A DNA stretch of 64,000 bases, from the NCBI GenBank assembly GCA_963930645.1, contig OZ005655.1, positions 132,397,626-132,461,625 of the forward strand. The letters run 5' to 3'. Below the pieces are notes generated by a model that saw only the letters and a list, made by a program, of their open reading frames with translations, had not been told where the DNA came from and did not search any database. Shown here piece after piece: positions 1-10,803 of the stretch. The stretch's first letter is position 1. Every line of letters starts with the position of its first letter. Source of the DNA: Salticus scenicus. Taxonomy: Eukaryota; Arthropoda; Arachnida; Araneae; Salticidae. A program made the position numbers and the translations under genes.

Positions 1-291
1 AGAAAAAGCTCGATGGCAACGCAAGCTGTTGGACAATTTTTACGAAACGTTGATAGGCACTAATTCATGTCAATGTGTAACTACATACCAATTTGTATGA
101 AATTTTGAGCAGTAGTACCTGAGATACAGTTGCTATAAAATTTTGTCACACACACACAGACAGACGGACAGACAGACATTTTCTAAAAATGGTCAAATCG
201 TGTTATACAGATCTCAAAACGTGTAAATCCATCAGAAACTCGAGGTCAAAAATTTTTATGAATCCAATACTTTCTATTGAATATAGAAGAA

Positions 292-293
<2 letters not shown>
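1..293 (-). mobile_element. Helitron/HINE-like non-autonomous element, family 1 (fragment)
   Basis: The same sequence recurs at 34758-35555 on the other strand. Shared signatures are a line reading GATTTACACGTTTTGAGA, a TTTTTAGAAAATG box followed by a short CAGA/CTGT microsatellite, and a terminal stem in which ACTTTC and GAAAGT flank a loop. The terminal stem lies at about 265-293, so the element runs on the minus strand and its 3' end is outside the window. No coding sequence. Assignment to Helentron-type elements rests on the 3' hairpins of the other copies. Confidence 0.6.
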
Positions 294-338
<45 letters not shown>

Positions 339-341
339 CTG
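294..341. repeat. (TA)n microsatellite
   Basis: Alternating TA directly abutting the end of the family 1 element. Confidence 0.9.
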
Positions 342-904
342 AGGCTAAAATATGAGAAAAATACACACTAATTTAACAGATGCGAATTTTTTTAATGTAA
401 TGGGAAAACTGAATATTAAAAATATATAGTAGGTACTGAATAATTGAAGAGCTTGTTTCCAAATGGCGTCAAGTCAAAATTTCCCTTCTTGAAAAAACGT
501 GATTTTGTTATGTAAGATTTATTATTGAATTTAAGGAAAAGATAATTTTTCCCAGTGATCTATGGATGATATGATAATAACACTAAATTATATGGTAAAA
601 AAATCCTGATAGTATAGTTATTTAGAAATTAAAAAAGAAAAAAATGACTTAGCCCCTTTTGGAGCAAAACTATGACTTGCGCCCTTTTGGCACAAACAAA
701 TAACGAAATGAAATGACTTACTTGCATTTGAAAGTAATTCAATAATTTTTTTTCATGTAAACACAGCATAAATATTAGATACACAATTTTGGTAGGTAGT
801 TACCCTAACAGCACACTCATCCATAGGATATCCTGAGGATGTCTTGTGGATGAGATGTCATGTTAAGGTAGTTACCATAATATGATATTGACAGAAATGG
901 GTGA
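342..904. other. AT-rich stretch without recognised gene
   Basis: No coding signal seen. Two small curiosities: a near-duplicate of the words GCCCCTTTTGG / GCCCTTTTGG about 35 bp apart (654-695), and an imperfect hairpin near 817-858 where CTCATCC pairs with GGATGAG. Confidence 0.5.
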
Positions 905-1270
905 ACCATGACCGAACACAGCGTCAGGGAGGAAGCGGTCGGCCTAAAGAGAGGACAGAAAGTGAGAACCAGTCAATCGCAAAGCGGTACTCAAAGCTCC
1001 ATTTCACCATTATCATCGATCCTACATGCAACTGGTACTTCAATGACTTCAAAGACCCTTAATGGACGGCTCAGTGAAATGGGGTTGAGCTCAGTCCCCG
1101 GATCTCTCTACCACTGAGGATGTTTGGAGCATCATAAAAAGGGTATATAAACAGCTCGGGATTTTGCCAATCTAACGCACCAAGTGGACAGAATTTGGCA
1201 CGATGCTTCACAGGAGCACATTGCCAACTCAACTCTATCAATTAATACCAAGCTGAATAACTACGTACCA
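905..1270 (+). pseudogene. Tc1-like transposase relic
   Basis: Two reading frames together resemble parts of a Tc1-type transposase. An early segment reads TSMTSKTLNGRLSEMGL, like the end of the paired-type DNA-binding domain. After a frame change come TEDVWSIIKR, like the VW.IIKR block after the third catalytic residue, and DRIWHDASQEHIANS, like the C-terminal W..IPQ...N motif. The catalytic centre between them is missing, so this is an internally deleted, frameshifted copy of about 120 codons against a usual 340. A TATA-like word at 1143-1149 lies inside it and is probably fortuitous. The family call rests on motif similarity from memory. Confidence 0.5.
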
Positions 1271-1276
1271 TGGACG

Positions 1277-1404
1277 TACACTATGGACCGCTCACGCTGT
1301 GTTATCAGAATGGCCCCATTTTGGTCGCTTTTAGAAGATGGCGCTCGCATCGACTGCCTTTCCACTTCAGACTTGAAAGAGCGCTTTAACGCGAGAATTA
1401 AATG
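1277..1404 (+). repeat. 128-bp direct repeat, copy 1 (left bound of satellite block)
   Basis: Matches 4465-4592 with 4 differences in 128 positions and no gap. It contains an open frame beginning MDRSRCVIRMAPFWSLL that stays open in both copies. No family recognised. The two copies bracket a 3.06-kb block of G-rich tandem repeats. Confidence 0.9.
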
Positions 1405-1778
1405 AAATAATGTTAAATATCTCGAACAAAAAAACATATATCAGTAAAATTTTTGCTTTAAAATATAGCTAATACAAATGTCTAAAAATCGATTTCTGGA
1501 ATTTTTGAAATTCGGTCCCCAAGGGGGGGGGGAGGGGGCGAAACGTGATTTGACATGCGTTAAACGTGATTTCACATAATCCTATATAACTCAAACAAAA
1601 AAACAGATATACGTGAAATTTTTGCTTTAAAATATAGCTAATACAAATGTCTAAAAATCAGTTTCAGGAATTTTTAAAAATCGGTCCCCAAGGGGGGCGG
1701 GAGGGGGGGGGGCAAAACGTGATTTCACATGCGTGAAACGTGATTTCGCATAATCCTATATATCTCAAACAAAAAAAA

Positions 1779-2670
1779 TCTGGAGTGACTCCACTCGACT
1801 TTCCGAACATTGAGTAATTAACAGTTTTGTATGATAAAGTGAAGAAAGAGGAGTTTTTAAACAAACAAAAGAGAGAAAACCATAATAGAGTGTTTGAGTA
1901 TTTTTCTACATATATTACACGATGTTTTATTTAACGCTACTGAACTCTGAGCTCATAAATCATAATGATAAAGAATTTTTTGTTGTGTCCCTGTAAAAAC
2001 CTATAAATGCTAGATTCACCAAAATGCTTATAGTTAGTGCAACAGTGATTTATAATATTCATATAAATTTTCAGCTCAATTGAATAAGGCGTTTAGATGC
2101 TATCGCACTTTTAAAATTTGGTCCCATAGCCCATAATGATAAAGAATTTTTCTTTGTGTCCCTGTAAAAAAACTGTAAGTGCTAGATTCACCAAAATCTG
2201 TACAGATTGAGTATTTGTGACCTATAATATGTGAATAATTTTTTTCTCAATTGAATAAGGCGTTTAGATGCTATCGCACTTTTAAGATTTTGGTCCCATA
2301 GGCCATAATGATAAAGAATTTTTCTTTGTGTCCCTGTAAAAAAACTATAAGTGCTAGATTCACCAAAATCTATAGGGTTCGTACTATGGTGACTTACAAT
2401 ATACGTACCAACTTTCAGCTTATTCGAAAAAAGCGTTTACACGCTAGCGTGTTCACTCACAGACATACACACATACATACACACATACACGCACATACAC
2501 ATACATACACACATACATACACACATACATACACACACACATACATACATCATCGCAAAAATAGTGAATACGGACTCATTGGACATCGAAACGTATAGAA
2601 ACATCAAAATTTCAAATTCGGATTTTTGACAGGATTACAATACTTTCCTCACTATAGTGTTCGGAAAGTA
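1779..2670 (-). mobile_element. Helitron/HINE-like non-autonomous element, family 2 (complete)
   Basis: Reading the minus strand, the element starts at 2670 with TACTTTCCGAACACTATAG and a stem closing on GAGGAAAGTA, and ends near 1779 with CGGAAAGTCGAGTGGAGTC. The 3' end forms a GAGTG/CACTC hairpin. Inside are about three tandem units of 150 bp (each with a TTTTTACAGGGACACAAAGA-type line and a GCGATAGCATCTAAACGCC-type line), plus a CATA/CACA microsatellite at 2459-2545. A second, interrupted copy lies at 33079-35890 on the plus strand. No protein is encoded. Confidence 0.65.
2459..2550. repeat. (CATA)n/(CACA)n microsatellite inside family 2
   Basis: Irregular ACATACAC repeats. The matching position of the copy at 33.2 kb holds a shorter (GT)n tract, so the microsatellite is an integral part of the element. 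Confidence 0.85.
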
Positions 2671-2790
2671 AAAAATAGATGTACGTGAAATTATTGCTCT
2701 AAAATATAGCTAATGCAACTATCTAAAAACCAATTTCTGGAATTTTAGAAATTCAGCCCCCAGGTGGGGCAGCAACGAGGGGGGGGGGGC

Positions 2791-4462
2791 TATGGAGCAA
2801 AAACAAATAGAAATACAGTTAGGCAGTTCAAAATTGGTACAGATTGGTTTTAAAGACCTGCAAGACGAATGGGGATATTTTCGATTGTGTAAAGTTATTA
2901 GGAGGGGCAAGAAGGGGGGGGAGGGGGGGGGGACAAAAAATAAAAATAGTGTCAGATCGTTCAAAATTGGTACATAGAGGTTTTCGATACTTACAAATCG
3001 ATTGCGGATATTTTTGAATTTGTAAAATTATTAGGAGGGGCGGTAAGGGGGGGTGGGATGGTAAGGGGGGGCTATGGGGCAAAAACAAATAGAAATACAG
3101 TTAGGCCGTTCAAAATTGGTGCAGGTAGGTTTAAGAGGCCTGCAAGTCGAATGGGGATATTTTCGAAAGTGTAAAGTTATTAGGAGGGGCAAGAAGGGGT
3201 GTGGGGAGAGGGGGCAAAAAAATAAAAATAGAGTTAGATCGTTCAAAATTGGATTATAGAGGTTTTCGATACTTACAAATCAATTGCGGATATTTTCGAA
3301 TTTGTAAAATTATTAGGAGGGGCGGTAAGGGGGGTGGGATGGTAAGGGGGGCTATGGGGCAAAAACAAATAGAAATACAGTTAGGCCGTTCAAAATTGGT
3401 ACAGACAGGTTTTAAAGGCCTGCAAGACGAATGGGGATATTTTCGATTGTGTGAAGTTATTAGGAGGGGGGATAGGGGGGGAGGGAGGGGGGGGGCAAAA
3501 AATAAAAATAGTGTCAGATCGTTCAAAATTGGTACATAGAGGTTTTCGATACTTACAAATCGATTGCGGATATGTTTGAATTTGTAAAATTATTAGGAAG
3601 GGCGGTAAGGGGGGTGGGGTGGTAAGGGGGGGGGCTATGGGCCAAAAACAAATAGAAATACAGTTAGGCCGTTCAAAATTGGTACAGATAGGTTTAAGAG
3701 GCCTGCAAGTCGAATGGGGATATTTTCGAAAGTGTAAAGTTATTAGGAGGGGCGAGAAGGGGGTGGGGAGAGGGGGGCAAAAAAATAAAAATTGAGTTAG
3801 ATCGTTCAAAATTGGTTTATAGAGGTTTTCGATACTTACAAATCAATTGCGGATATTTTCGAATTTGTAAAATTATTAGGAGGGCGGTAAGGGGGGGGGC
3901 AATGGGCAAAAACAAATAGAAATACAGTTAGGCCGTTCAAAATTGGTACAGACAGGTTTTAAAGGCCTGCAAGTCGAATGGGGATATTTTCGATTGTGTA
4001 AAGTTATTAGGAGGGGCAAGAAGGGGGAGGGGGTGCAAAAAAAATAAAGATAGAGTTAAATCGTTCAAAATTGGTATATAGAGGTTTTCGATACTTACAA
4101 ATCGATTGGGGATATTATCGAATTTGTAAAATTATTAGGAGGGGCGGTAAGGGGGGTGGGGTGGTAAGGGGGGTGGGGTGGTAAGGGGGGGGCTATGGGC
4201 CAAAAACAAATAGAAATACAGTTAGGCCGTTCAAAATTGGTACAGATAGGTTTAAGAGGCCTGCAAGTCGAATGGGGATATTTTCGAAAGTGTAAAGTTA
4301 TTAGGAGGGGCGAGAAGGGGGTGGGGAGAGGGGGGCAAAAAAATAAAAATTGAGTTAGATCGTTCAAAATTGGTTTATAGAGGTTTTCGATACTTACAAA
4401 TCAATTGCGGATATTTTCGAATTTGTAAAATTTTTAGGAGGGGCGAGAAGGGGGGTGGGGCG
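2791..4462 (+). repeat. Dimeric G-rich satellite, alternating A and B monomers of about 140 bp
   Basis: Six A monomers (starting near 2797, 3078, 3358, 3644, 3906 and 4200; CAAAAACAAATAGAAATACA line) alternate with six B monomers (near 2932, 3213, 3497, 3779, 4034 and 4336; AAAAATAGAGTTAGATCG line). A and B are related to each other by the common core GTTCAAAATTGGTA, and both end in a G-run spacer. The dimer of about 280 bp is therefore a higher-order unit. Proline-rich open frames across it are artefacts of the G/C-run spacers. Confidence 0.9.
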
Positions 4463-4464
4463 TA

Positions 4465-4592
4465 TACACTATGGACCGCTCACGCTGTGTTATCAGAATG
4501 GCCCCATTTTGGTCGCTTTTAGAAGGTGGCTCTCGCATCGACTGCCTTTCCACTTCAGACTTGAAAGAGCGCTTTAATACGAGAATTAAATG
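4465..4592 (+). repeat. 128-bp direct repeat, copy 2 (right bound of satellite block)
   Basis: Partner of 1277-1404. Differences fall at four positions only, including GAT to GGT and AACGCG to AATACG. Confidence 0.9.
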
Positions 4593-4846
4593 TAATATTT
4601 AGCGGTTTTAAAAGCACTGATACATATATATATATATATTTTTTTTTTTTTTTCTTTTTCGCATCATCCCCCACAAACACTAAAGTACCACATGTTATTA
4701 AATAATCACACATTCTGTAAGATTATTTTGTATAAGGTTTTAAAAATATGAAAAATTGTAAAAACGTTTATCCTGATTGTGTATAGTTTTAATAAAGCTA
4801 ATAGAAATAAATGACTTTTATAGATAAATTGAATCTGAATGAAATG

Positions 4847-4878
<32 letters not shown>

Positions 4879-5051
4879 TTCTCACACACCGTATAAAATA
4901 AAATACTTTAAATTTTCTTACTTTTTAACCATTAATAGCAAGCAACTAGATTCAAGAAACTAGAAAAAATCATCAATTTGATAGATAAATAAAGCAAATT
5001 TCCCTGTGAATAAATTTAAATAATAATAATATCAATAAATAAACGAATCCA

Positions 5052-5091
<40 letters not shown>

Positions 5092-5477
5092 AACCTATTC
5101 AGATATTTCACAGGAATAAAGAATATAGCTATGAAAAAAATTATTTATTTATTATTATTATTATTATTTTTTTTTTTTTTCAAAATCCAAGAATGAAAAC
5201 ATTCATTATATGTAAATATATCTATAAATATAACCAATTCGCTCCCCCACCACCCCGAAAAAAAAAAAAAAAAAAAAAAAAATAGACGAAATAGTATAAT
5301 GAAAACATAAACATATGATATTTAAAAAATAAATATGAAAATATGAATTTTCATAATTTAAAACAATGAATGTATTTTAAAAATCAGAATTTATTCCAGC
5401 ATTTCCAATTAAACAAAAAAAAATTGCAAAGTATGTAAAAAAGACAAAATTAAAAAATTTATTATGATTTTTTTACA
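4593..5477. repeat. AT-rich, simple-repeat-dense interval
   Basis: Holds a (TA)n/T tract at 4622-4652, poly(T) at 4845-4875, (TA)n at 5054-5087, (ATT)n at 5147-5168 and poly(A) at 5258-5281. No gene seen. Confidence 0.8.
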
Positions 5478-5750
5478 AAGGCGGTGCTTTTCCCTCTTCC
5501 GAGACTCCAATGGTGGTCGAGCGGTTCTGCGCTCAAAGCTGAGTGACGGGAAGTGCCTGGGTTCGATGCAGGTCGCGCTTGTTTACTTAGTCATTCAGAG
5601 TTTTCCGTGGTTTTCTCCGAAAATTGCGTGCATACGGACTAAAATCCCTTAGAAAGACCCCCCACGGAGGGCACTCCCTTTCAGACGTAGGACCTACAGT
5701 AGTCAATCGACCTTATTCCCAAATCCAATAAATCCATAAACCGAAATACA
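5478..5750 (+). mobile_element. tRNA-derived SINE, family S1, copy 1
   Basis: The head carries an A-box-like GGTCGAGCGGTTCTGCG followed about 40 bp later by a B-box-like GGTTCGATGC, the split RNA polymerase III promoter of tRNA-derived SINEs. The body has the family lines GAGTTTTCCGTGGTTTTCTC and AGAAAGACCCCCCACGGAG. The same arrangement recurs at 6120 and 6725 (minus) and at 7395 and 43150 (plus). Confidence 0.8.
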
Positions 5751-6119
5751 GCACTTTTCCCCTTTTATCAATATTTTTCATTTTAAAATTTGCACTTTAA
5801 AGAGATTTTTAATCTGTATTATTTACTACTCATTTAAAGCAAATAATTTATTCAAAAAATAAAATTAACTTATATATATATATTTAAATATGCGCGATAT
5901 AAAAATCAATGTAATGAAAAGCAGAGTCAATCATAATAATTTGAGCAATCCCTTTCAAAAAGCTAAAGGAGCATTTTTTTTTATTAATTATTTTATTTAT
6001 TTATTTTTGGAACCAAAGCCCATAATACTGTATGGGGAAATTTTTTTAATTCTGAATATTTTCTTCTAAAGGATTCGAAAACTGCTTTTAGGTCATTCAT
6101 CTGACTTTACAGCTTAAAA

Positions 6120-6345
6120 TCAATGTTGGTGTTGGAGATTAAAGCCAGCTGACTGCATTAGGGTCCAAGGCCTGGGTGTGCCCACCGTGGCGGTCCTTCT
6201 AAAGGGCCTTTGTCCACAATTACGTAAGTTTCAGGGAAAAAAAAAAAAAAAAAAAAACGCGCAAAACTCCGAACAGCTAGACCGATAAGCGCAATTTGTG
6301 ATCGAACCCGACACTTCACGTCCAACAGCATCAATAAGTCAATTT
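6120..6345 (-). mobile_element. tRNA-derived SINE, family S1, copy 2
   Basis: Minus-strand copy. The B box appears as GATCGAACCCGACA on the plus strand at about 6301-6314. A poly(A) run of about 20 is inserted in the body at 6238-6257. More diverged than copy 1. Confidence 0.7.
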
Positions 6346-6724
6346 TTGAAGAACTAGAACAGATTTAATGGTCGAGAAATTTCTGAATGGGCAAATGGAA
6401 TTATGAAAAATATACTGGATAATGTAATTCTATGAATATCCATCTTTGTAACAAACAGTATGATACCACTGTTTCTTGCATGTAAAATAATATTCTGTTC
6501 CTTAACAACATTATAGCTGCCTGGTACTCATAATTTCTAAAGTATTCTCTCAGCTTTTTAATACAAGTTCCTATAGTAAGATTTTTAATTAAAAAATATT
6601 ATATTGAAGCTTAGAGAACATTTTTCTCTTTCTAGAATGCATTTTTTTTCTACTTGTGCAACAAGAATTGGGAAAAAAAAGAAGGAAAAAAAAAACCCTG
6701 TCATAACAACATAATTAAAAAGTA

Positions 6725-6905
6725 ATGGTTGGGTTTAAGGCCGACTGCCTGCGCTAAGTTCCTAGGCCAATAGGTGGAATGCCCTCCGTGGGAGTCTTTC
6801 TAAGGGGTTCTAGCCCGCATTTACGCGAGTTTCTGAGAAAACCATGGAAAACTACTAACGTCTTGGTCGATGAGCACGACCTATGATCGAACCTGACATT
6901 TCTTG
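6725..6905 (-). mobile_element. tRNA-derived SINE, family S1, copy 3
   Basis: Minus-strand copy with GATCGAACCTGACA at 6892-6905 and the body line TTTCTGAGAAAACCATGG. The distal tail sequence is present as AGGCCGACTGCCTGCGCT near 6739. Confidence 0.7.
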
Positions 6906-6954
6906 AAAGGTAATAAAAATTACTTAAAAAAATTGATTCAATTTATAAAATCAT

Positions 6955-7145
6955 GCTTATCTTAGGTAAGGTGACCAGGCATCCTCTTTTCAATAGGACA
7001 GTCTTCTTTTTCATCGCTCTGCCCTCTTAAACGAAACAAACATTACAGGACTAAAAAGTCCTCTTTTTTATGTTTTTTGTCCGCTATTCTCTATTTCAAA
7101 TGAAAAGGATTTAGTCCTTAATTTCAAAATTTTTGCAAAACTGGG
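6955..7145. other. Possible hAT-type MITE remnant
   Basis: Contains GGTGACCAGGCATCCTCTTT, a word typical of short hAT-derived elements, followed by mirrored AGGACTAAAAAGTCCTC. No flanking duplication could be identified. Confidence 0.25.
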
Positions 7146-7394
7146 AAGCTCAATCGGCTGTTCGCTGTGTCGAGCGGTGAACACTAACTTTTTTCTGCGT
7201 TAGGTTCGCAAAAAGAACAACTTTCTAATAAACTTTCCAAAGTATATTATGGTTTATGTCTATTCAGATTCTTCGAATCATAAAGAAATAAAAGTATTCT
7301 CTATATTTGTACGATTCTTTGATCTAGAACACGAAATCACTATTGAAATTGTCATAAAATCATTAAGGTGGTGTTACTCCGGCTGATACGCGGT

Positions 7395-7620
7395 CGGTTG
7401 ACAGTGATCGAGAGGTTCCGTTCTGGAAGCTGGTCTACGTGAAATGCTGGGTTCGATACCAGGTCGCGCTTGTAGGCTTAACTGTTAGGAGTTTTCCTTG
7501 ATTTTCTCCGAAACTAGCGTAAATATAGGCTAGGATCTCTTAGAAAAACCCCACAGAGGAGTCTCTTACTCACGTCTAGAACCCTAGTGCAAACAATTGG
7601 TCTTAATGATAACACTACCA
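7395..7620 (+). mobile_element. tRNA-derived SINE, family S1, copy 4
   Basis: Plus-strand copy with A-box-like GTGATCGAGAGGTTCCG, B-box-like GGTTCGATACC, then GGAGTTTTCCTTGATTTTC and a tail ending near CTTAATGATAACACTACCAC. Confidence 0.75.
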
Positions 7621-8371
7621 CCACCTCAAAAAAATATGCAAAAGTTAGTTGAATTCCTTTTATGTCCTTCTAGCAAAAATGCTCCCACAAAGCGACTGTT
7701 TTCTTCAATGAACAAAATGTAGACATGTGAAAAAAATCCCCTTTATATACCTACTTTAAAAACTTGTTAACTACTAAGACTAATATCAAGCAGAAACGGT
7801 CGTTTTGCCAAGCCAAGCTCAGAGAAAAGCAAAACTAACAAACTACCACTAACACAAAGCAGAACGCGCCAATAATAAAATCGACAGAAATAACCCAAGA
7901 TCGTTGAATGCTTATTATACAGAAACCAACTTTCCCATGTTAAATCGGCAAATTTTTTTCCCGTAAAGTTTTAAATATTGGACGAACCAAATATCGCAGT
8001 AAAATGAAACAAAAAGTAAAATATTCGCATCAACGAGATCTTTAATTTGAGATAAAAACGAACTTTCTAAGTTAATAAGTAAAAAAAATGGGAGCATTTT
8101 CAATTTAGCGTAAAATTAGATGTTTTGACAACTTTTTGAAAAAATTTCTTCTTCAAGAAATTTTTTTTTAAAACAAGCTAGAGAATTCATAAATGTGCAG
8201 AATGCTTTGAAAACTGGTTTTTCAGATAGACAATTACTTAATCTAGGAACTTTTATAAAATTTAGCTTTTAAAAATCAAAATTTCCTATCTTAATTGCTG
8301 AAAAACTGTTATCGCCAAAGAGACATAAATCGCCAAATATGAAATTGCTTCATCTCAGTTTACCCGAAAAA
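7621..8371. other. Unassigned AT-rich interval
   Basis: No coding region, element terminus or RNA signal was recognised between the SINE and the mariner element. Confidence 0.4.
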
Positions 8372-8373
8372 TA

Positions 8374-9296
8374 TTGGGAGTACAAATTAATTCGGTCCGT
8401 TTTCAATAGATGGCTCTGGCTGATTTGTTTACTGAATAATGATAGATGTTTTTGGCATTGTTAGGAAGGTTTGACCTTTGTCAACCATATTCAGTCAACG
8501 AAGCTTCGAGTTTTATACAACAACATTGGTTTTTTGAGCATTCAATATGTCGAGTTTTGTGCTAAAGAAACAACATTTGCGGGAAGTTTTGATTTTCTTT
8601 TTTAATTGGAAGAAAAGTGCCGCTGAAGCGCATCGATCGCTTGTGGAAGTTTATGGTGAATCTGCGCCATCTGATAAATCATGTAGAGAGTGGTTTCGAC
8701 GCTTCAAAAATGGTGATTTTAGTGTCGAAGACAATGAGCGCCCGGGCCAGCCGAAAAAGTTCGAAGACGCCGAATTGGAGGAATTGCTCGATCAAGATCC
8801 GCTAAAACCTGGCGAAACAATTACTGGCGAACGCTACCGACTGCAATTAATGCGTTTGAGCCGAGCATTGCGTGAAAAACGGCCAGAAACCATCGAAAGG
8901 CACGACAAGGTAATTTTGCTACATGACAGTGCTCGGCCCCATGTGGCAATTGTCGTTAAAAATTACTTGGAAACGTTGAAATGGGAGGTCCTACCCCACC
9001 CGCCGTATTCGCCAGACCTTGCTCTTTCTGATTATTGGTTGTTCCGACGGATGCATCACGATTTGGCTGGACACCGCTTCACTTCTTTCGAAGAAATTCA
9101 AGAATGGCTCGATTCATGGTTTGCGTCCAGAGAGGACTCATTTTTCAGAGATGGAATCCGAAAATTGCCAGAAAGGTGGACAAAAGTTGTGGCTACCGAT
9201 GGACAATACTTTGAATAACATGTTTTTTCATTTTGATAATAAATAAAATGTTTTTTTTAACGAAAAAAAACGGACCGAATTAATTTGTACTCCCAA
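8374..9296 (+). mobile_element. mariner (DD34D) element with internal deletion
   Basis: Inverted repeats of about 30 bp begin TTGGGAGTACAAATTAATTC at 8374 and end with the complement at 9296. They are perfect over about 30 positions and flanked by the TA target duplication at 8372-8373 and 9297-9298. The element is 923 bp against the usual roughly 1.3 kb, matching the deletion seen in its transposase. Near-perfect termini suggest recent mobilisation in trans. Confidence 0.95.
8547..9218 (+). pseudogene. mariner transposase, internally deleted (223 aa)
   Basis: A single open frame. Residues 1-60 are the N-terminal helix-turn-helix region (SCREWFRRFKNGDFSVED is the mariner hallmark). Residues 112-223 are the C-terminal half of the DDE/D catalytic domain, with HDSARPH (D127) and YSPDLALSDYW (D162), exactly 34 residues apart as in DD34D mariners. 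Between DQDPL and KPGETITGERY about 120 residues are absent, including the first catalytic aspartate and the WVPH region, so cleavage activity is excluded although DNA binding could survive. HDN has become HDS. The reading frame stays open through the deletion junction. A full-length mariner transposase is about 345 aa. Confidence 0.95.
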
Positions 9297-9575
9297 TATT
9301 AATTTCAAATTGAGCTGCTTTTTCTTTTTATAAGTTATTTTTTTAACCAAAGAATCTTTGCTTTTATTATTTTGTACAATTTTAAATTTTATATCCCTGA
9401 AAACAGAAATGAATACATTTTTGAATAACATTTGTTTCAAATCTATAGCTTGAATTGCTGATTTTTTAATATTTTTCATATCTTAGAATAAGAAAGTCAG
9501 TACAATATCCTTCAATTCAATCTGGCAATGATAATTATGATGCATAAAGATTTCTACTTCCTTCTATATAGTATA

Positions 9576-10331
9576 CTAGCAGGCTTTGCCCGCTTCGCTT
9601 GTCATTTTATTGAAATGAATTTCGACTTTCGGTTTTTAATGGATTTACACGTTGTAAGAGGTCCTGAAAACACTGTTTTTAGAAAATTTCTATTTGCGTG
9701 TGTGTGTTCTATGTGTGTGGTGAAAGTTTTGTTCCAACTAGATATCAGGAGCTACTGCTCAGAATTACATATAAATTTATATGCAATTGAACCTTGATGT
9801 ATAATAGCGTTTATCAATATTTGGTGTCAATTGCTCAACATGGTGCTGCTATACAGTGATTGCCGCAATTTCAGAGAAGGCTATATCTGAGTAACTAGTA
9901 CATGGAATTGCATAAATTTACAAATAAATTTACATTGTTACAAATTATAGTGCTTATCAACTTTTGTACCAATATCTCAACATGTGGCGCTGCTATACAG
10001 CGATTTTCGCAATTTAAGGAAAGGTTCTTTTGCATATAATGAAACAAAACTTAATATGTGAAAAGGCCATTATGAGACATTATGCTGATTCAATCTCGAT
10101 GCCTATCGGCCGATAAGTGGAGCTCATATACTACAATTTTTTTTTTTTAGAACTGAAAGGATGCCATCTGCATGGTGAAAATTTACTTCCGTTGGACATT
10201 TTGTGCAACAATACCTCTCTGAGTTGATAATATTCAGCATTCATAATGAAAAAAATAATAAATAATTTGTGCTGCGTTTATATGTATAGGAAAATGTAGA
10301 AGAAAGTTTTGTGATGGACACGACATACTAG
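9576..10331. mobile_element. Helitron/HINE-like element related to family 1
   Basis: It starts with CTAG followed by a GCAGGC/GCCCGC stem (9580-9594) and ends with GGACACGACATACTAG before a T. CTAG|T after a hairpin is the 3' signature of Helitrons. The interior shares the family 1 lines (GGATTTACACGTT at about 9641, TTTTTAGAAAATTTC at about 9676) and repeats related to 'GTGCTTATCAACTTTTG'. The two ends look like 3' termini facing outwards, so it may be a composite. Non-coding. Confidence 0.5.
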
Positions 10332-10524
10332 TCTGCATAGAAAACCCATGGATAATGTCTAGCAACCAGAATTATGGAAAGTTTAACGCAAAGAAAACTT
10401 TGTAATACAGTTTAATGCAAAGAACAACATCGCACGAAAGCTGAGTTGAAATCCAGGACATATCTGATGTAAAGTATCAGGTTAATTCCAGTAAATATAA
10501 AAACTATTTAAAAAAAATAAATGA

Positions 10525-10803
10525 TATCTACAAAAAAGACACTTAAAATGTACAAAAAAGCCAAACTCAAAGAAAGAGAATTGATTAAAGTTGTGTCTAA
10601 AAAGGGTGTGATATCAAACTCCCAAGCTTACATTCAAATACTTATTTAATATTCCCTTTTAACTAAATTTTCACATGTGAATCAAGTGCCTTATGATATG
10701 TTGATAGAAATCCTTCTTTCCTGTACTAAATACATCATAGCGTGTTTCTGAAAAATATTATTATTTTTATTTATGTATGATGGGCTTGGCGGCCATCTTT
10801 CAA
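10525..10803 (+). repeat. Left arm of a 280-bp inverted repeat pair
   Basis: Reverse complement of 11369-11647 with only a few mismatches, separated by about 565 bp. Arm edges are sharp at TATCTAC (outer) and CATCTTTCAA (inner). Confidence 0.9.

Larger units (their letters stand above)
1405..2790 (+). repeat. G-rich tandem repeat, unit about 170 bp, interrupted by an inserted element
   Basis: Three units share the words TTTTTGCTTTAAAATATAGC, TAATACAAATGTCTAAAAA and TTTCTGGAATTTT, each followed by a run of G and then AAACGTGATTT. They begin near 1408, 1570 and 2671. The third is separated from the second by the family 2 element at 1779-2670, whose insertion split the array within the shared TCAAACAAAAAAA tract. 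Confidence 0.8.

Noticed and set aside
1140..1152. TATA box (GGTATATAAAC)
   Set aside because: Lies inside a Tc1 transposase relic where it replaces coding text; no initiator or transcript signal downstream.
2719..4367. Proline-rich open frames of up to 139 codons on the minus strand and basic frames on the plus strand
   Set aside because: All lie in the G-rich A/B satellite and arise from repeated units without stop codons; both strands are open to a similar extent.
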